This document shows positions 32,887 through 45,296 of a DNA stretch of 64,000 nt, piece after piece (within the stretch, counting starts at the first letter, position 1; every line of letters starts with the position of its first letter). The notes under the pieces were generated by a model. That model had not been told where the DNA came from, did no database searches, and saw only the letters and a program-made list of their open reading frames with translations. Source of the stretch: Mycoplana azooxidifex. Lineage in GTDB: Bacteria > Pseudomonadota > Alphaproteobacteria > Rhizobiales > Rhizobiaceae. Both the position numbers and the translations under genes were made by a program. The DNA lies in NCBI RefSeq assembly GCF_014196765.1, contig NZ_JACIEE010000003.1:434001-498000 (forward strand), written 5' to 3'.

Positions 32887-35124
32887 ATGGCAGGCCGGCG
32901 CAAATCACAGCGGATCGAGCCCTCGTTCCAGAGCGAGGACGAATACGACGATGACGATCTGCGCATCGACGAGGAGGATCGCGTGACCCGATCTGCGACG
33001 CGCAAGACGAAGCCGGCTGCCCGCAAGGGAACACCGGCGTCGCGCCGGAAAGCTCCTGCCCGCAAGCGCCGGCGCAGCGGCGGCGGACGCCTGTTCGGTG
33101 CCGTCCGGTTCCTCGCCTACTGGTGCGTCGTGCTCGGCATCTGGGGCGGCATGGCCATCGGCGCACTGGTGCTCTACTACGGCGCACAGATGCCGAGCGC
33201 GACGACCTGGAACATTCCGGCGCGCCCGCCGAACGTCAAGATCATCTCCACCGACGGCACGGCGATCGCCAACCGCGGCGCGACAGGCGGCGAGGCGTTG
33301 TCGCTCGAGCAGATGTCGCCCTACATTCCGCAGGCGGTGATCGCGATCGAGGACCGCCGCTTCTATTCCCATTTTGGCATCGATCCGCTCGGGCTGGCCC
33401 GTGCGATGGTGACGAACGTGACGACGGGGCGGATGGTGCAGGGCGGCTCGACGCTGACCCAGCAGCTCGCCAAGAACCTCTTCCTGTCTCCCGAGCGAAC
33501 CTTGGAGCGCAAGGTGCAGGAAGTGCTCCTCGCCTTCTGGCTCGAGCACAAGTACACCAAGGACGAGATTCTGGCGATGTATCTCAACCGGGTGTTCTTC
33601 GGATCCAACGCCTATGGCGTGGAGGCGGCGTCCCGGCGTTATTTCAACAAGTCCGCCCGCGACGTGAACCTCGGCGAAGCGGCGGTGCTGGCGGGCCTTC
33701 TGAAGGCGCCGTCGCGGCTTTCGCCCGCACGCGATCCGGAGGCCGCCGAGGAACGGGCCCAGGTCGTGCTCGGCACGATGCGGGACGCCGGCTTCGTCAC
33801 CGAACGCGAGATCACCACTGCCATGTCGCAGCCGCCGACGCGGGCGAAGAGCTATTGGTCGGGGGCCGAGCACTATGCGGCCGACCTGGTGATGGACCAA
33901 GTCCCGAAGTTCGTCGGCGACATCACCGAGGACCTCGTCGTCGAGACGACGATCGACCTCGACCTGGAAAAGAAGGCGGATGAAGCCATCACCGCGATCA
34001 TCGATGCGGAGGGCGCCAAGCTCAATGCCTCGCAGGCGGCCCTCGTGTCGATCGACGGCACCGGCGCCATCCGTGCGCTGGTCGGCGGCCGCGACTATGC
34101 CGAAAGCCAGTTCGACCGCGCCTCCAAGGCGAAGCGCCAGCCGGGCTCGGCCTTCAAGCCGTTTGTCTATGCCGCCGCGCTGGAAATGGGCCGCTCGCCG
34201 CAATCCGTCCGCAACGACGCACCGGTGCGCATCGGCAAGTGGACGCCGGAGAATTACGACCAGAAATATCGCGGGGAAGTGACGCTTTCGGCTGCGCTCG
34301 CCAATTCGCTGAACACGATCGCGGCCCAGCTCGTGATGGAGGTGGGACCGGACAACGTGATCAAGCTCGCCCACAGGCTGGGCATCGAATCCGAGATGCA
34401 GTCGAACGCCTCGATCGCGCTCGGCACCTCGGAGGTCTCGCTCGTCGAACTCACCTCCGCCTATGCGCCCTTCATGAACGGCGGCTACAAGGCGACGCCG
34501 CACATCATCCGCCGCATCTCGACGGCCGAGGGCAAGGTGCTCTACGAAAACACCTACGACAACCCGCCACGCGTGCTCCAGCCCGAAATCGTGGCCATGA
34601 TGAACGGCATGATGGCGCGCGTCATCACCGAAGGCACCGGCAAGAACGCCAGGATCCCCGGCTGGGAGGCGGCCGGAAAGAGCGGCACGACGCAATCCTT
34701 CCGCGATGCGCTCTTCGTCGGCTACACCAGCAACCTGACGACCGGCGTCTGGTTCGGCAACGACGACGGCAAGTCGATGGAGAAGGTGACAGGCGGCGGC
34801 CTTCCGGCCAAGGCCTGGAGCCGCTTCATGACCGCCGCCCACGAGGGGCTCTCGCCCTCGCCGCTGTTCGGCACGACCGGCGGCGGGCTGCCGGTGGCCG
34901 GTGTGGACCCTGCGGCCCCGGCCGCGCGGCAGGACGAATCCCTGGCGGAAATGGTGGCGCGCGCGCTGGGCACGACCAGCCGCGATGGCGGCGGCGAGGC
35001 GCCGGTGGCGCCGGACCGGACAGGTGGCATCGGGGGCGATCTGCCCGTCCCGCCCGCCGATGTCGGGGAGCAGCCCGCAAGGCCCCGGCGCTCCAGCCTG
35101 CTGGACGTGCTGATCGGCGGGTGA
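32887..35124 (+). CDS. Class A penicillin-binding protein (PBP1A family)
   Basis: 745 residues. A cytoplasmic tail rich in Asp/Glu then Arg/Lys (1-70) precedes one membrane helix (FLAYWCVVLGIWGGMAIGAL). The glycosyltransferase-51 domain has the catalytic Glu in IEDRRFYSHFGIDPLG and QGGSTLTQQLAKNLF. The transpeptidase domain has the active-site SXXK in GSAFKPF, SLN as the SXN motif and KSGTTQSF as KTG equivalent. A Pro/Gly/Asp tail of about 80 residues ends the protein. It polymerises and cross-links peptidoglycan in the periplasm. The charged N-terminal tail is longer than in E. coli PBP1b relatives. Confidence 0.95.
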   Translation: MAGRRKSQRIEPSFQSEDEYDDDDLRIDEEDRVTRSATRKTKPAARKGTPASRRKAPARKRRRSGGGRLFGAVRFLAYWCVVLGIWGGMAIGALVLYYGAQMPSATTWNIPARPPNVKIISTDGTAIANRGATGGEALSLEQMSPYIPQAVIAIEDRRFYSHFGIDPLGLARAMVTNVTTGRMVQGGSTLTQQLAKNLFLSPERTLERKVQEVLLAFWLEHKYTKDEILAMYLNRVFFGSNAYGVEAASRRYFNKSARDVNLGEAAVLAGLLKAPSRLSPARDPEAAEERAQVVLGTMRDAGFVTEREITTAMSQPPTRAKSYWSGAEHYAADLVMDQVPKFVGDITEDLVVETTIDLDLEKKADEAITAIIDAEGAKLNASQAALVSIDGTGAIRALVGGRDYAESQFDRASKAKRQPGSAFKPFVYAAALEMGRSPQSVRNDAPVRIGKWTPENYDQKYRGEVTLSAALANSLNTIAAQLVMEVGPDNVIKLAHRLGIESEMQSNASIALGTSEVSLVELTSAYAPFMNGGYKATPHIIRRISTAEGKVLYENTYDNPPRVLQPEIVAMMNGMMARVITEGTGKNARIPGWEAAGKSGTTQSFRDALFVGYTSNLTTGVWFGNDDGKSMEKVTGGGLPAKAWSRFMTAAHEGLSPSPLFGTTGGGLPVAGVDPAAPAARQDESLAEMVARALGTTSRDGGGEAPVAPDRTGGIGGDLPVPPADVGEQPARPRRSSLLDVLIGG

Positions 35125-35208
35125 CGTACCCGGCCGATCATCCGTTGATCCGCTTGTCCGGCACGCACCGGCGGCCTTGACGGACGTGCGCGGCCCCACC
35201 ACATTTCA

Positions 35209-35229
35209 GCCGAAGGCATCGGCCTTTTT
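35209..35229 (+). terminator. Terminator downstream of the PBP gene
   Basis: GCCGA/TCGGC arms (35209-35213, 35219-35223) with a 5-base loop are followed by CTTTTTC. The stem is short but the T-run is good. Confidence 0.5.
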
Positions 35230-35276
35230 CGACTGTTCGTGCCCGCCTGGAACGCGCGCCGGAAGCAGATTGATGC

Positions 35277-35305
35277 CTTGCAGTCGCCTAGACTGATCCT
35301 TATAT
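35277..35305 (+). promoter_or_regulatory. Putative heat-shock (RpoH) promoter of dnaK
   Basis: CTTGCA (35277-35282) and CTTATAT (35299-35305), separated by 16 bp, fit the alphaproteobacterial sigma-32 pattern CTTG...CYTATNT and stand about 110 bp before the dnaK ATG. The 5' untranslated leader contains an imperfect hairpin (ACTGCC 35359-35364 with GGCAGT 35388-35393). Confidence 0.55.
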
Positions 35306-35414
35306 AGCCGGAAACCGCGGCCCCGGTCGCGATTTCCTGCAATACCATCCCACTAGGGACTGCCAAACGAATGCCTGATTGGGTTCCGGCAGTTCGCTTC
35401 AAGGAGAGAATGAC

Positions 35415-37328
<1,914 letters not shown>

Positions 37329-37339
37329 TCATGACGACC

Positions 37340-37377
37340 GCTGGCCGCGCAAAGCACGCGGCCAGCCTGTCTTTTTT
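37340..37377 (+). terminator. Intrinsic terminator downstream of dnaK
   Basis: Perfect 10-bp arms GCTGGCCGCG (37340-37349) and CGCGGCCAGC (37357-37366), 7-base loop, then CTGTCTTTTTT. It would separate most dnaK transcripts from dnaJ, giving more DnaK than DnaJ. Confidence 0.88.
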
Positions 37378-37573
37378 AGCAGGGGCGGAAGAAACCAAGG
37401 GGCGAGTTCCATGATGCATCCCGTTCGAGGCGGCGACGATGTCATGGTTTCCTCTGTTCCCACGGCGCCGCCTCCTTGCTTTTTCGCCGTGAAGCCGGAT
37501 ACATCGACCTACGGCTGGCATTTCCACCTTCAACGAACAAAGTAACCGTTCACGAGACGGGCGCGGCAGTGAT

Positions 37574-38707
37574 ATGGCTAAGACTGACTTCTACGAGACG
37601 CTGGGTGTTTCCAGAACAGCCGACGAAAAGGAGCTGAAGAGCGCCTTTCGCAAGATGGCGATGAAATACCACCCCGACAAGAATCCGGGGGATGCGACGG
37701 CCGAGATCCGGTTCAAGGAAGTCAACGAGGCCTACGAGATCCTGAAGGACCCGCAGAAGCGGGCCGCCTACGACCGCTACGGCCATGCGGCCTTCGAGCA
37801 CGGCGGCATGGGTGGCGGCGGCATGGGCGGCGGCGGCTTCGGTGCAGGCGGCTTCTCCGACATCTTCGAGGACATCTTCGGCGAGATGATGGGCGGTGGC
37901 CGCCAGCGGCGCTCGTCGGGCGGACGCGAGCGCGGCGCGGACCTGCGCTACAACATGGAGATCTCGCTGGAAGAGGCCTTTACCGGCAAGACGGCCCAGA
38001 TTCGCGTGCCGACTTCGATCACCTGCGACGTCTGCACCGGAACCGGCGCCAAGCCCGGCACCAAGCCGCAGACCTGCGCCACCTGCCAGGGGGCCGGGCG
38101 CGTGCGCGCGGCACAGGGTTTCTTCTCGATCGAGCGCACCTGTCCGACTTGCCATGGCCGCGGAACGACCATTCCCGACCCCTGCATCAAGTGCCACGGG
38201 CATGGCCGCGTCACCGAGGAGCGCGCGCTCTCGGTCAATATTCCCGAAGGCATCGAGGACGGCACCCGCATCCGGCTCGCCGGAGAAGGCGAAGCCGGCC
38301 TGCGCGGCGGGCCTGCCGGCGACCTCTACATCTTCCTGTCGGTCAAGCCGCACGAGATCTTCCAGCGAGACGGCGCAGACCTGCATTGCAGCGTGCCGAT
38401 CTCCGTGACGACCGCGGCGCTCGGTGGCACCTTCGACGTCTCCACGCTGGATGGCACGAAGTCGCGCGTGACGGTGCCGGAAGGCACCCAGAACGGCCGG
38501 CAATTCCGCCTCAAGGGCAAGGGCATGCCGGTGCTGCGCTCCAGTCAGGTCGGCGACCTCTATATCCAGATCATGATCGAGACGCCGCAGAAGCTGACCA
38601 AGCGGCAGCGCGAGCTGCTCAAGGAGTTCGAGGAAATCTCGTCGAAGGACAACAACCCGGAATCGACCGGCTTCTTCGCCCGGATGAAGGAATTCTTCGA
38701 GGGCTGA
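37574..38707 (+). CDS. dnaJ: Co-chaperone DnaJ (Hsp40)
   Basis: 377 residues. J domain (1-70) with the HPD motif in YHPDKNPGD; Gly/Phe-Met-rich linker (about 75-105: [18 protein letters not shown]); zinc region with four CXXCXGXG repeats ([32 protein letters not shown]); then the client-binding beta domains. It delivers unfolded proteins to DnaK and stimulates its ATPase. Because a strong terminator follows dnaK, a private promoter is likely; CTTGCT at 37475-37480 followed by GATACAT (37498-37504) is one weak candidate. Confidence 0.98.
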   Translation: MAKTDFYETLGVSRTADEKELKSAFRKMAMKYHPDKNPGDATAEIRFKEVNEAYEILKDPQKRAAYDRYGHAAFEHGGMGGGGMGGGGFGAGGFSDIFEDIFGEMMGGGRQRRSSGGRERGADLRYNMEISLEEAFTGKTAQIRVPTSITCDVCTGTGAKPGTKPQTCATCQGAGRVRAAQGFFSIERTCPTCHGRGTTIPDPCIKCHGHGRVTEERALSVNIPEGIEDGTRIRLAGEGEAGLRGGPAGDLYIFLSVKPHEIFQRDGADLHCSVPISVTTAALGGTFDVSTLDGTKSRVTVPEGTQNGRQFRLKGKGMPVLRSSQVGDLYIQIMIETPQKLTKRQRELLKEFEEISSKDNNPESTGFFARMKEFFEG

Positions 38708-38734
38708 CAGCGTCCCCCCGCGGAGCGTGCTTCC

Positions 38735-38759
38735 AATGCCCGGCGCTGCCGGGCATTTT
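38735..38759 (+). terminator. Intrinsic terminator downstream of dnaJ
   Basis: 10-bp perfect arms AATGCCCGGC (38735-38744) and GCCGGGCATT (38748-38757) with a 3-base loop, followed by TT. The minus-strand gene stops at 38759, directly against it. Confidence 0.75.
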
Positions 38760-39358
38760 CATGTCTGCGACAGGTCGAACGGGATTGCGAGGCTTGCAAG
38801 CACGAAATCGACGCGCTGGTCGACCGAAGCCTTCGGCAGTTCCACCGGTCGGTAGTCCAGCCTGGCGAAAGTTTTCAACGAGGAATCGTACTGCGCGGCA
38901 GCCTCTTCGTAGGAGTGCCTGCGCTCGTCGTCGCCGGCAAAGATCTCCGGCCAGGGCGGCGTGAGGAAGACGGTCGAATCGTACCGGAGCAGCCGCGCCG
39001 CCCTTTCGAGATGGGCGGGAACGTCGCGGCCGAGATAATCGAAGAACGCGACGGCATCGACGATGCCGCGATCGAAAAAGACCGGCCCCGCACTCTCCGC
39101 AGCCGCTTGCATCTGCTGGATGGCACAGAACACGCACAGCTCGGCGAAGAGAGCCTGATCGCGCCAGGGCAGGCCCGGTCCGTCGATCAGCATCTGCTCC
39201 TTGACGACCTGACGCCCCGGCTCCTCGAAGGCAACAAAGCCTTGCCCCCGCAATGCCGCAAGCAGCGTCGACTTCCCGCCGCCCGAACAGCCGGAGAGGA
39301 GGATGAATTTGTCGGCGGGGACCGCCGGTTGGTGGAGCCGATAGGTCTCGTCGGACAT
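38759..39358 (-). CDS. P-loop ATPase/kinase-like protein (AAA_28 type)
   Basis: 199 residues with a Walker A motif GCSGGGKS at 23-30 (LLSGCSGGGKSTLLAAL) and a Walker B-like segment GPVFFDRGIVDAVAFF. Small ATPases of this type (AAA_28) resemble deoxynucleoside or gluconate kinases and have no settled function. The ATG at 39358 has a GGAG site 8 bases upstream; a longer frame up to 40081 is antisense noise over the upstream gene. It is the third gene after the HAD and APH-like genes, separated by 130 bp. Confidence 0.78.
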   Translation of the reverse strand: MSDETYRLHQPAVPADKFILLSGCSGGGKSTLLAALRGQGFVAFEEPGRQVVKEQMLIDGPGLPWRDQALFAELCVFCAIQQMQAAAESAGPVFFDRGIVDAVAFFDYLGRDVPAHLERAARLLRYDSTVFLTPPWPEIFAGDDERRHSYEEAAAQYDSSLKTFARLDYRPVELPKASVDQRVDFVLASLAIPFDLSQT

Positions 39359-39488
39359 GACATTCTCCAGCTTGGACAACGCCATGGCGCAGCTGCGCAA
39401 TGGCAATTCGTACCGAAGTTCGGGAGGGGCGGGACGTACTCGTCCGCAGCTTACTTCCCCTCTTCGCCCGCGGGCGTCAAACCGGTGT

Positions 39489-40322
39489 TCAGCAATCGAG
39501 GGCGGCCGCGGCGAGGGCGGCGATGCCGAGATCGATGTCTGCCGGCATGCCGTCGTCGAGATACCAGACGGCCGACAGCCCAGCCCAGGCGAGGATCCAT
39601 TGCAGCAGCCGGCGTCGATCCAGCCCCGTTTCGGCGCAGACAATCTCCAGACGGGCCTCGAAGCGCTCCGGGCGGGTCGCGACCGGGATCGAAGGGTCGG
39701 CGAGGTCGGGATTGCAGAAGATGTTGGCAAAGTCGAAGCTGCGCTCGCCGCGCAGCCCCTTGGGATCGATCGTAAGCCAGCCTCGGTCGCCGAAATCCAG
39801 GAAATTGTCGTGATGGACGTCTCCGTGAAGGACAACGATGTCGCGCTGGTCGGCAAGGAGATTGCGCGCGGTCGCCGCGGCCCGAGGCAAAATACCGCCG
39901 TGGGCGTTCGCACCGGGCCCGAGCGCCTCGAACCACCGATCAAGCGGGACCAGTTCCGGAAGTGGCTCGCTTCTGGGAGCATGAAGACGCCGCACCGCTC
40001 CACACAGAATGCGCGTCGCCTCGTCGTCGCGACCGTTCCGGGCGTAGGCGGCGAGCGAACGCGTTCCGAGGGCGCGCTCAAGCAGGATCGCCTCGCCCGC
40101 CTGCGCGTAGACCGCAGCCGCGCCGTCGCCGTCCCACCAGGCCATGAGCCGGCCGCCGGAAGCTTCCTCCGGCACGGTCGCCACCTTCAGCATCGCCGGA
40201 AGGTGGCGCCATCGTACGGGGAGCAGATGGCTCGTCGGCGTGACGATCGCACGGCCATCCGGCACCAGGGACCATGTGCGGACAAAGGGGGCGAGTACGG
40301 GATCGGCTGCGTCGGAGGCCAT
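39489..40322 (-). CDS. Aminoglycoside/hydroxyurea phosphotransferase-like kinase
   Basis: 277 residues of the APH(6)/hydroxyurea kinase family. The catalytic loop is VVLHGDVHHDNFLDFG with the HGD...N pattern and the Mg-binding loop is LTIDPKGLRGERSFDFANIF. Members phosphorylate streptomycin at 6-OH or hydroxyurea, but chromosomal rhizobial copies are often of unknown substrate, so resistance should not be assumed. It starts 2 bp before the HAD gene stop region, implying an operon HAD - kinase - ATPase. Confidence 0.85.
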   Translation of the reverse strand: MASDAADPVLAPFVRTWSLVPDGRAIVTPTSHLLPVRWRHLPAMLKVATVPEEASGGRLMAWWDGDGAAAVYAQAGEAILLERALGTRSLAAYARNGRDDEATRILCGAVRRLHAPRSEPLPELVPLDRWFEALGPGANAHGGILPRAAATARNLLADQRDIVVLHGDVHHDNFLDFGDRGWLTIDPKGLRGERSFDFANIFCNPDLADPSIPVATRPERFEARLEIVCAETGLDRRRLLQWILAWAGLSAVWYLDDGMPADIDLGIAALAAAALDC

Positions 40323-40324
40323 GC

Positions 40325-41020
40325 TCAGTCGGTTGCCGCCTGCGTCAACGACAGGGTGCCGCCTGCAGCCACGCGCAGGCGCAATTGCCGATAGCTGTCG
40401 ATCGACGGGTGCGCCGTCGCCAGCTCATGGGCGTGCGTCGCCGTGACGACCACGACACCGGCGCCGGCGTTCTCGCCGGCCTTTACCCCGGCGTCGACGT
40501 CCTCGAACACGAGGCAGCGGGCGGGATCGACGCCGAGCCGCGCGGCGGCGAGCAGATAGCCTTCCGGCGAGGGCTTGCCCACCTTGACGTCCTCGGCGGT
40601 CACCATCGTCTTCGGCAGTTCGATGCCCGCGGTCTCGAGCCTGCGTCTTGCCAGCGCGATCGGTGCGGAGGTCACGATGGCCCACCGGTCCGGCGGCAGG
40701 GCGGACAGGAACGCGATCGCGCCATCGATCGCCACCACACCCTCCACGTCCTCGATCTCGCTGCGTTCGATTTTCAGCGCCTCGGCCAGCGGATCGACGC
40801 CCGGCAGGTCGAGGGCCGTGATCGTATCGATGCCGCGCCGGCCGTGCATGGTCGGCATGAAGGCCTCGACATCAAGCCCGTGCCTTCGGGCCCAATCGCC
40901 CCAGATGCGCTCGGTCGCCGCGATCGAATTGATGAGCGTGCCGTCCATGTCGAACAGGAAGGCATCGAAGGTTTTGCCGAAGATCGGAAAGGTCTGTGCG
41001 TCCACGTCTTGTCCATCCAT
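40325..41020 (-). CDS. HAD-superfamily sugar phosphatase
   Basis: 231 residues. Motif I FDMDGTLINS holds the nucleophile Asp and the acid/base Asp; motif II is the Ser of VTSAP; motif III is the Lys in KVGKPSPEGYLLAA; motif IV is VFEDVDAGVKAG. The cap is an alpha-helical C1 type, as in beta-phosphoglucomutase and the sugar phosphatases YfbT/YniC, so a phosphorylated sugar or glycerol phosphate is the likely substrate. It leads a three-gene operon; the kinase gene follows after 2 bp. Confidence 0.87.
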   Translation of the reverse strand: MDGQDVDAQTFPIFGKTFDAFLFDMDGTLINSIAATERIWGDWARRHGLDVEAFMPTMHGRRGIDTITALDLPGVDPLAEALKIERSEIEDVEGVVAIDGAIAFLSALPPDRWAIVTSAPIALARRRLETAGIELPKTMVTAEDVKVGKPSPEGYLLAAARLGVDPARCLVFEDVDAGVKAGENAGAGVVVVTATHAHELATAHPSIDSYRQLRLRVAAGGTLSLTQAATD

Positions 41021-41261
41021 CTTGCAGGAATAGGGTGCGCCTACTGGGCGCGCGGTCCCGGGATACAGCCCCCGCGCCGAAGAGGCAACGCCGGGGTGTT
41101 CACGATCAGGAAAGCCTCTCCTTTGGTGTACAGTCCATTCAGCCCCGGGATACTGGCGCTCAGGCGCAATGGTGCTTATCTTTCATCAAAAGGCGCCGGC
41201 TCCGCGGGAAGCAGGAAAGGGGTGGCGCCAAACGGCCGGTCACCGGCCAGGGGGTGTCACG

Positions 41262-41519
41262 ATGCACTTGCGAACCATTCTCGTCCTCCTGGCCGCTTGC
41301 GCGATCGCCGGCAGCGCACTGGCTGCCGGTGACGCACTGGCCGCCCCGCCGGAGCAGGCTGAAAACGCACCCTACCAACTGCCGGTGGTCGTCCACGGCA
41401 AGACCAGCATGCGCCAGGCGATGCGGTCCGGCTCGACGTTCAGCTTCAAGATGTTCCGGCAGGACGGCCAGGAGAAGCGCCAGCCCTACTCCTACCCGGA
41501 GCCCGACAGCAACAGGTGA
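41262..41519 (+). CDS. Small secreted protein of unknown function
   Basis: 85 residues starting MHLRTILVLLAACAIAGSALA, a good signal peptide with Ala cleavage sites, then a mature part with SMRQAMRSGSTFSFKMFRQ and an acidic/Pro tail. A GGGGG stretch lies upstream as a ribosome-binding site. No domain is recognised. A hairpin with GATCCGG/CCGGATC arms (41531-41537, 41559-41565) lies between it and the convergent ABC operon. Confidence 0.65.
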   Translation: MHLRTILVLLAACAIAGSALAAGDALAAPPEQAENAPYQLPVVVHGKTSMRQAMRSGSTFSFKMFRQDGQEKRQPYSYPEPDSNR

Positions 41520-41583
41520 CGCCGTACCATGATCCGGCGCAGGCCCGCGAGGGCATCACCGGATCTTATGGTCGGCAGTTCCG

Positions 41584-43185
<1,602 letters not shown>

Positions 43186-43186
43186 C

Positions 43187-44320
43187 TCAGCGGTCCTTCG
43201 GATCGAACGCATCGCGCAGGCCGTCGCCCACGAAGTTCAGCGAGAACAGGGTGGCGACGAAGAGTATCGAGGGGAAGATCAGGAGCCAGGGCGCGGACTG
43301 GATGTTGTTAGCGCCTTCAGAGATCAGCGCGCCCCAGCTCGTCAGTGGCGCCTGGACGCCGAGACCGAGGAAGGAGAGGAAGCTCTCCAGCAGGATCACC
43401 TTCGGCACGACGACGGTGACGAAGACAATCACCGGACCAATCGTGTTCGGGATGATGTGGCGGCGAATGATCTGCCAGTCGCTCAGCCCCAGCGCCTGCG
43501 CGGCGCCGACGAACTCGCGCCGCTTCAAGGCCAGCGTCTGCCCGCGCACGATGCGCGCCATGTCGAGCCATTCGACCGCGCCGATGACGAGGAAGATCAG
43601 GACGAAGCTGCGGCCGAAGAACACGACGAGCACGACGACGAGGAAGACGAAGGGCAGCGAATAGAGGATTTCGACGAAGCGCATCATGACGTTGTCGACG
43701 CGTCCGCCGATATAGCCCGACGTCGCGCCGTAGACGACGCCGATGCCGAGCGAGACGAGGCTCGCGAGCAGGCCGACGGCGATCGAGATCTGCCCGCCCA
43801 GCATGACGCGCGCGAGCAGGTCGCGGCCATTGGGGTCGGTGCCGAAGGGGAAGTATTCCCGGTTCACCTGGCCGGTGAGCTTGAGGACGCGGCCGTCGTT
43901 CTCGCTCACCTCGACCTTGGTGTCCCTGAATTCGTTGGCGCGGTCGAAGTAGCGGGTTGCGCGCGGGTCGATCGGCTCTTCGGCGCTGATCGTGGCGGTG
44001 AAGGTCTGTCCCTCCACGGTAAACGCGTCGAGATTGACGCGCGCCCGGCCGGCAACGCCCTCCATCACCTCCTGCAGCGTCGATGTGTCCGGCCGTGGCT
44101 CAAGGCTCGGCGGGATCGTGACATAGGAAGAAAACACCTGGTCGTAAGTGTGCGAAACGAAAAGCGGTCCCACGAAGGAGAACAGCGCGATCAGGACAAG
44201 CGTGACGCAGCCGGCCATCGCCGCCTTGTTGCGGCGGAAACGCATCAGCGCGAGCTGGAACAGGCTGCGGCTCGCCGTCTTCGGCGGCTCGTTCATCGGC
44301 ATTGCGGCAAGGTCAGTCAT
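43187..44320 (-). CDS. Peptide ABC transporter permease (DppC/OppC type)
   Basis: 377 residues, longer than typical DppC (about 300) because a periplasmic insert of roughly 110 residues (about 65-175, including RPDTSTLQEVMEGVAGRARV and EYFPFGTDPNGRDLLARVML) lies between the first helix and the remaining five. The EAA cytoplasmic loop is GAAQALGLSDWQIIRRHIIP. The N-terminal RNKAAMAGCVTLVLIALFSFV is the OppC_N block. It overlaps the DppB-type gene by 8 bp. Confidence 0.95.
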   Translation of the reverse strand: MTDLAAMPMNEPPKTASRSLFQLALMRFRRNKAAMAGCVTLVLIALFSFVGPLFVSHTYDQVFSSYVTIPPSLEPRPDTSTLQEVMEGVAGRARVNLDAFTVEGQTFTATISAEEPIDPRATRYFDRANEFRDTKVEVSENDGRVLKLTGQVNREYFPFGTDPNGRDLLARVMLGGQISIAVGLLASLVSLGIGVVYGATSGYIGGRVDNVMMRFVEILYSLPFVFLVVVLVVFFGRSFVLIFLVIGAVEWLDMARIVRGQTLALKRREFVGAAQALGLSDWQIIRRHIIPNTIGPVIVFVTVVVPKVILLESFLSFLGLGVQAPLTSWGALISEGANNIQSAPWLLIFPSILFVATLFSLNFVGDGLRDAFDPKDR

Positions 44321-45236
44321 GGCGGACCCTCGGATCGAGAAGGCCGTAGAGGATGTCGACCAGCAGGTTGAAGACGATGACGAAGATGGCGATCAGGATC
44401 ACCGTGCCCATGACCAGCGTATAGTCGCGGTTGATCGCACCGAGCACGAAGTAACGGCCGACGCCGGGAATGGTGAAGATCGTCTCCACCACGGCGGAGC
44501 CCGTCAGCAGGGCCGCGGCGCAGGGCGCCAGATAGGAGACGACCGGCAGCATCGCCCCGCGCATGGCATGGGTGACGACGACGACCCGGGCGGGCAGGCC
44601 GTAGGCGCGGGCGGTGCGGATATGGTCGGCGTGCAGGGCCTCGATCATCGAGCCGCGGGTGAGGCGCGCGAACACGGCGAGCTGCGGCAGGGCGAGAGCG
44701 ATCATCGGCAGGATCAGGAAGCGCAGCGAACCGTCGCCCCAGCCACCGGCCGGCAGCCAGGACAGCGCAATGGCGAAGACCAGCGTCAGGACCGGGCCGA
44801 CGACGAAGTTCGGCACCGTGGTGCCGACGGTCGCAAGCGACATGATGGAGAAGTCGAGCGCACTGTTCTGGCGCAAGGCGGCCACCGTGCCCATGGTGAC
44901 ACCGCCGATGAGTGCGAGCAGCAGCGCGTAGAAGCCGAGCTCGATCGAATAGGGCAGGCCCTTGCCGATCAGTTCGGCGACCGAATTGTCCTTGTAGATG
45001 TAGCTGGGGCCGAAGTCGCCGGTGACCGCGTTGGTGATGTAGGTCACGTACTGGCGCCAGAGCGGCTGGTCGAGCTGGTAGGTGCGGACCAGGTTCTCCA
45101 TCGTCGCCGGAGGCAGCGGACGCTCGAGATTGAAGGGGCCACCCGGGGCAAACCGCATCAGGAAGAAGGAAATCGTGACGACGATGAACAGCGTCGGCAC
45201 GGCGCTCGCAAGGCGGCGCAAGACAAAGGCTATCAT
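44313..45236 (-). CDS. Peptide ABC transporter permease (DppB/OppB type)
   Basis: 307 residues with six membrane helices, starting FVLRRLASAVPTLFIVVTIS and containing FFLMRFAPGGPF, the DppB N-terminal block. The EAA loop is ARAYGLPARVVVVTHAMRGA. It lies after a GC-rich hairpin that follows the binding-protein gene and overlaps the next permease gene by 8 bp. Confidence 0.96.
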   Translation of the reverse strand: MIAFVLRRLASAVPTLFIVVTISFFLMRFAPGGPFNLERPLPPATMENLVRTYQLDQPLWRQYVTYITNAVTGDFGPSYIYKDNSVAELIGKGLPYSIELGFYALLLALIGGVTMGTVAALRQNSALDFSIMSLATVGTTVPNFVVGPVLTLVFAIALSWLPAGGWGDGSLRFLILPMIALALPQLAVFARLTRGSMIEALHADHIRTARAYGLPARVVVVTHAMRGAMLPVVSYLAPCAAALLTGSAVVETIFTIPGVGRYFVLGAINRDYTLVMGTVILIAIFVIVFNLLVDILYGLLDPRVRHD

Positions 45237-45251
45237 TGCCCGTACTCCCGT

Positions 45252-45284
45252 GAGGCGGCGCGCGGCAGGACCGCGCGCCGCCTC
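45252..45284 (-). other. Intercistronic 14-bp hairpin between binding-protein and permease genes
   Basis: Perfect arms GAGGCGGCGCGCGG (45252-45265) and CCGCGCGCCGCCTC (45271-45284) with a 5-base loop fill most of the 60-bp gap. There is no T-tract after it on the minus strand. Stems like this in other transporters protect the 3' end of the binding-protein mRNA and let it outnumber the permease message. Confidence 0.72.
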
Positions 45285-45296
45285 CTTGTCGCAATG

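Noticed and set aside
38759-40081. 440-codon version of the P-loop ATPase
   Set aside because: The N-terminal 241 codons overlap the kinase gene in another frame; the ATG at 39358 has a ribosome-binding site and starts just before the P-loop.
39489-40322. Aminoglycoside resistance gene
   Set aside because: Family membership is clear, but a chromosomal copy in a phosphatase operon with no mobile DNA does not support a resistance claim.
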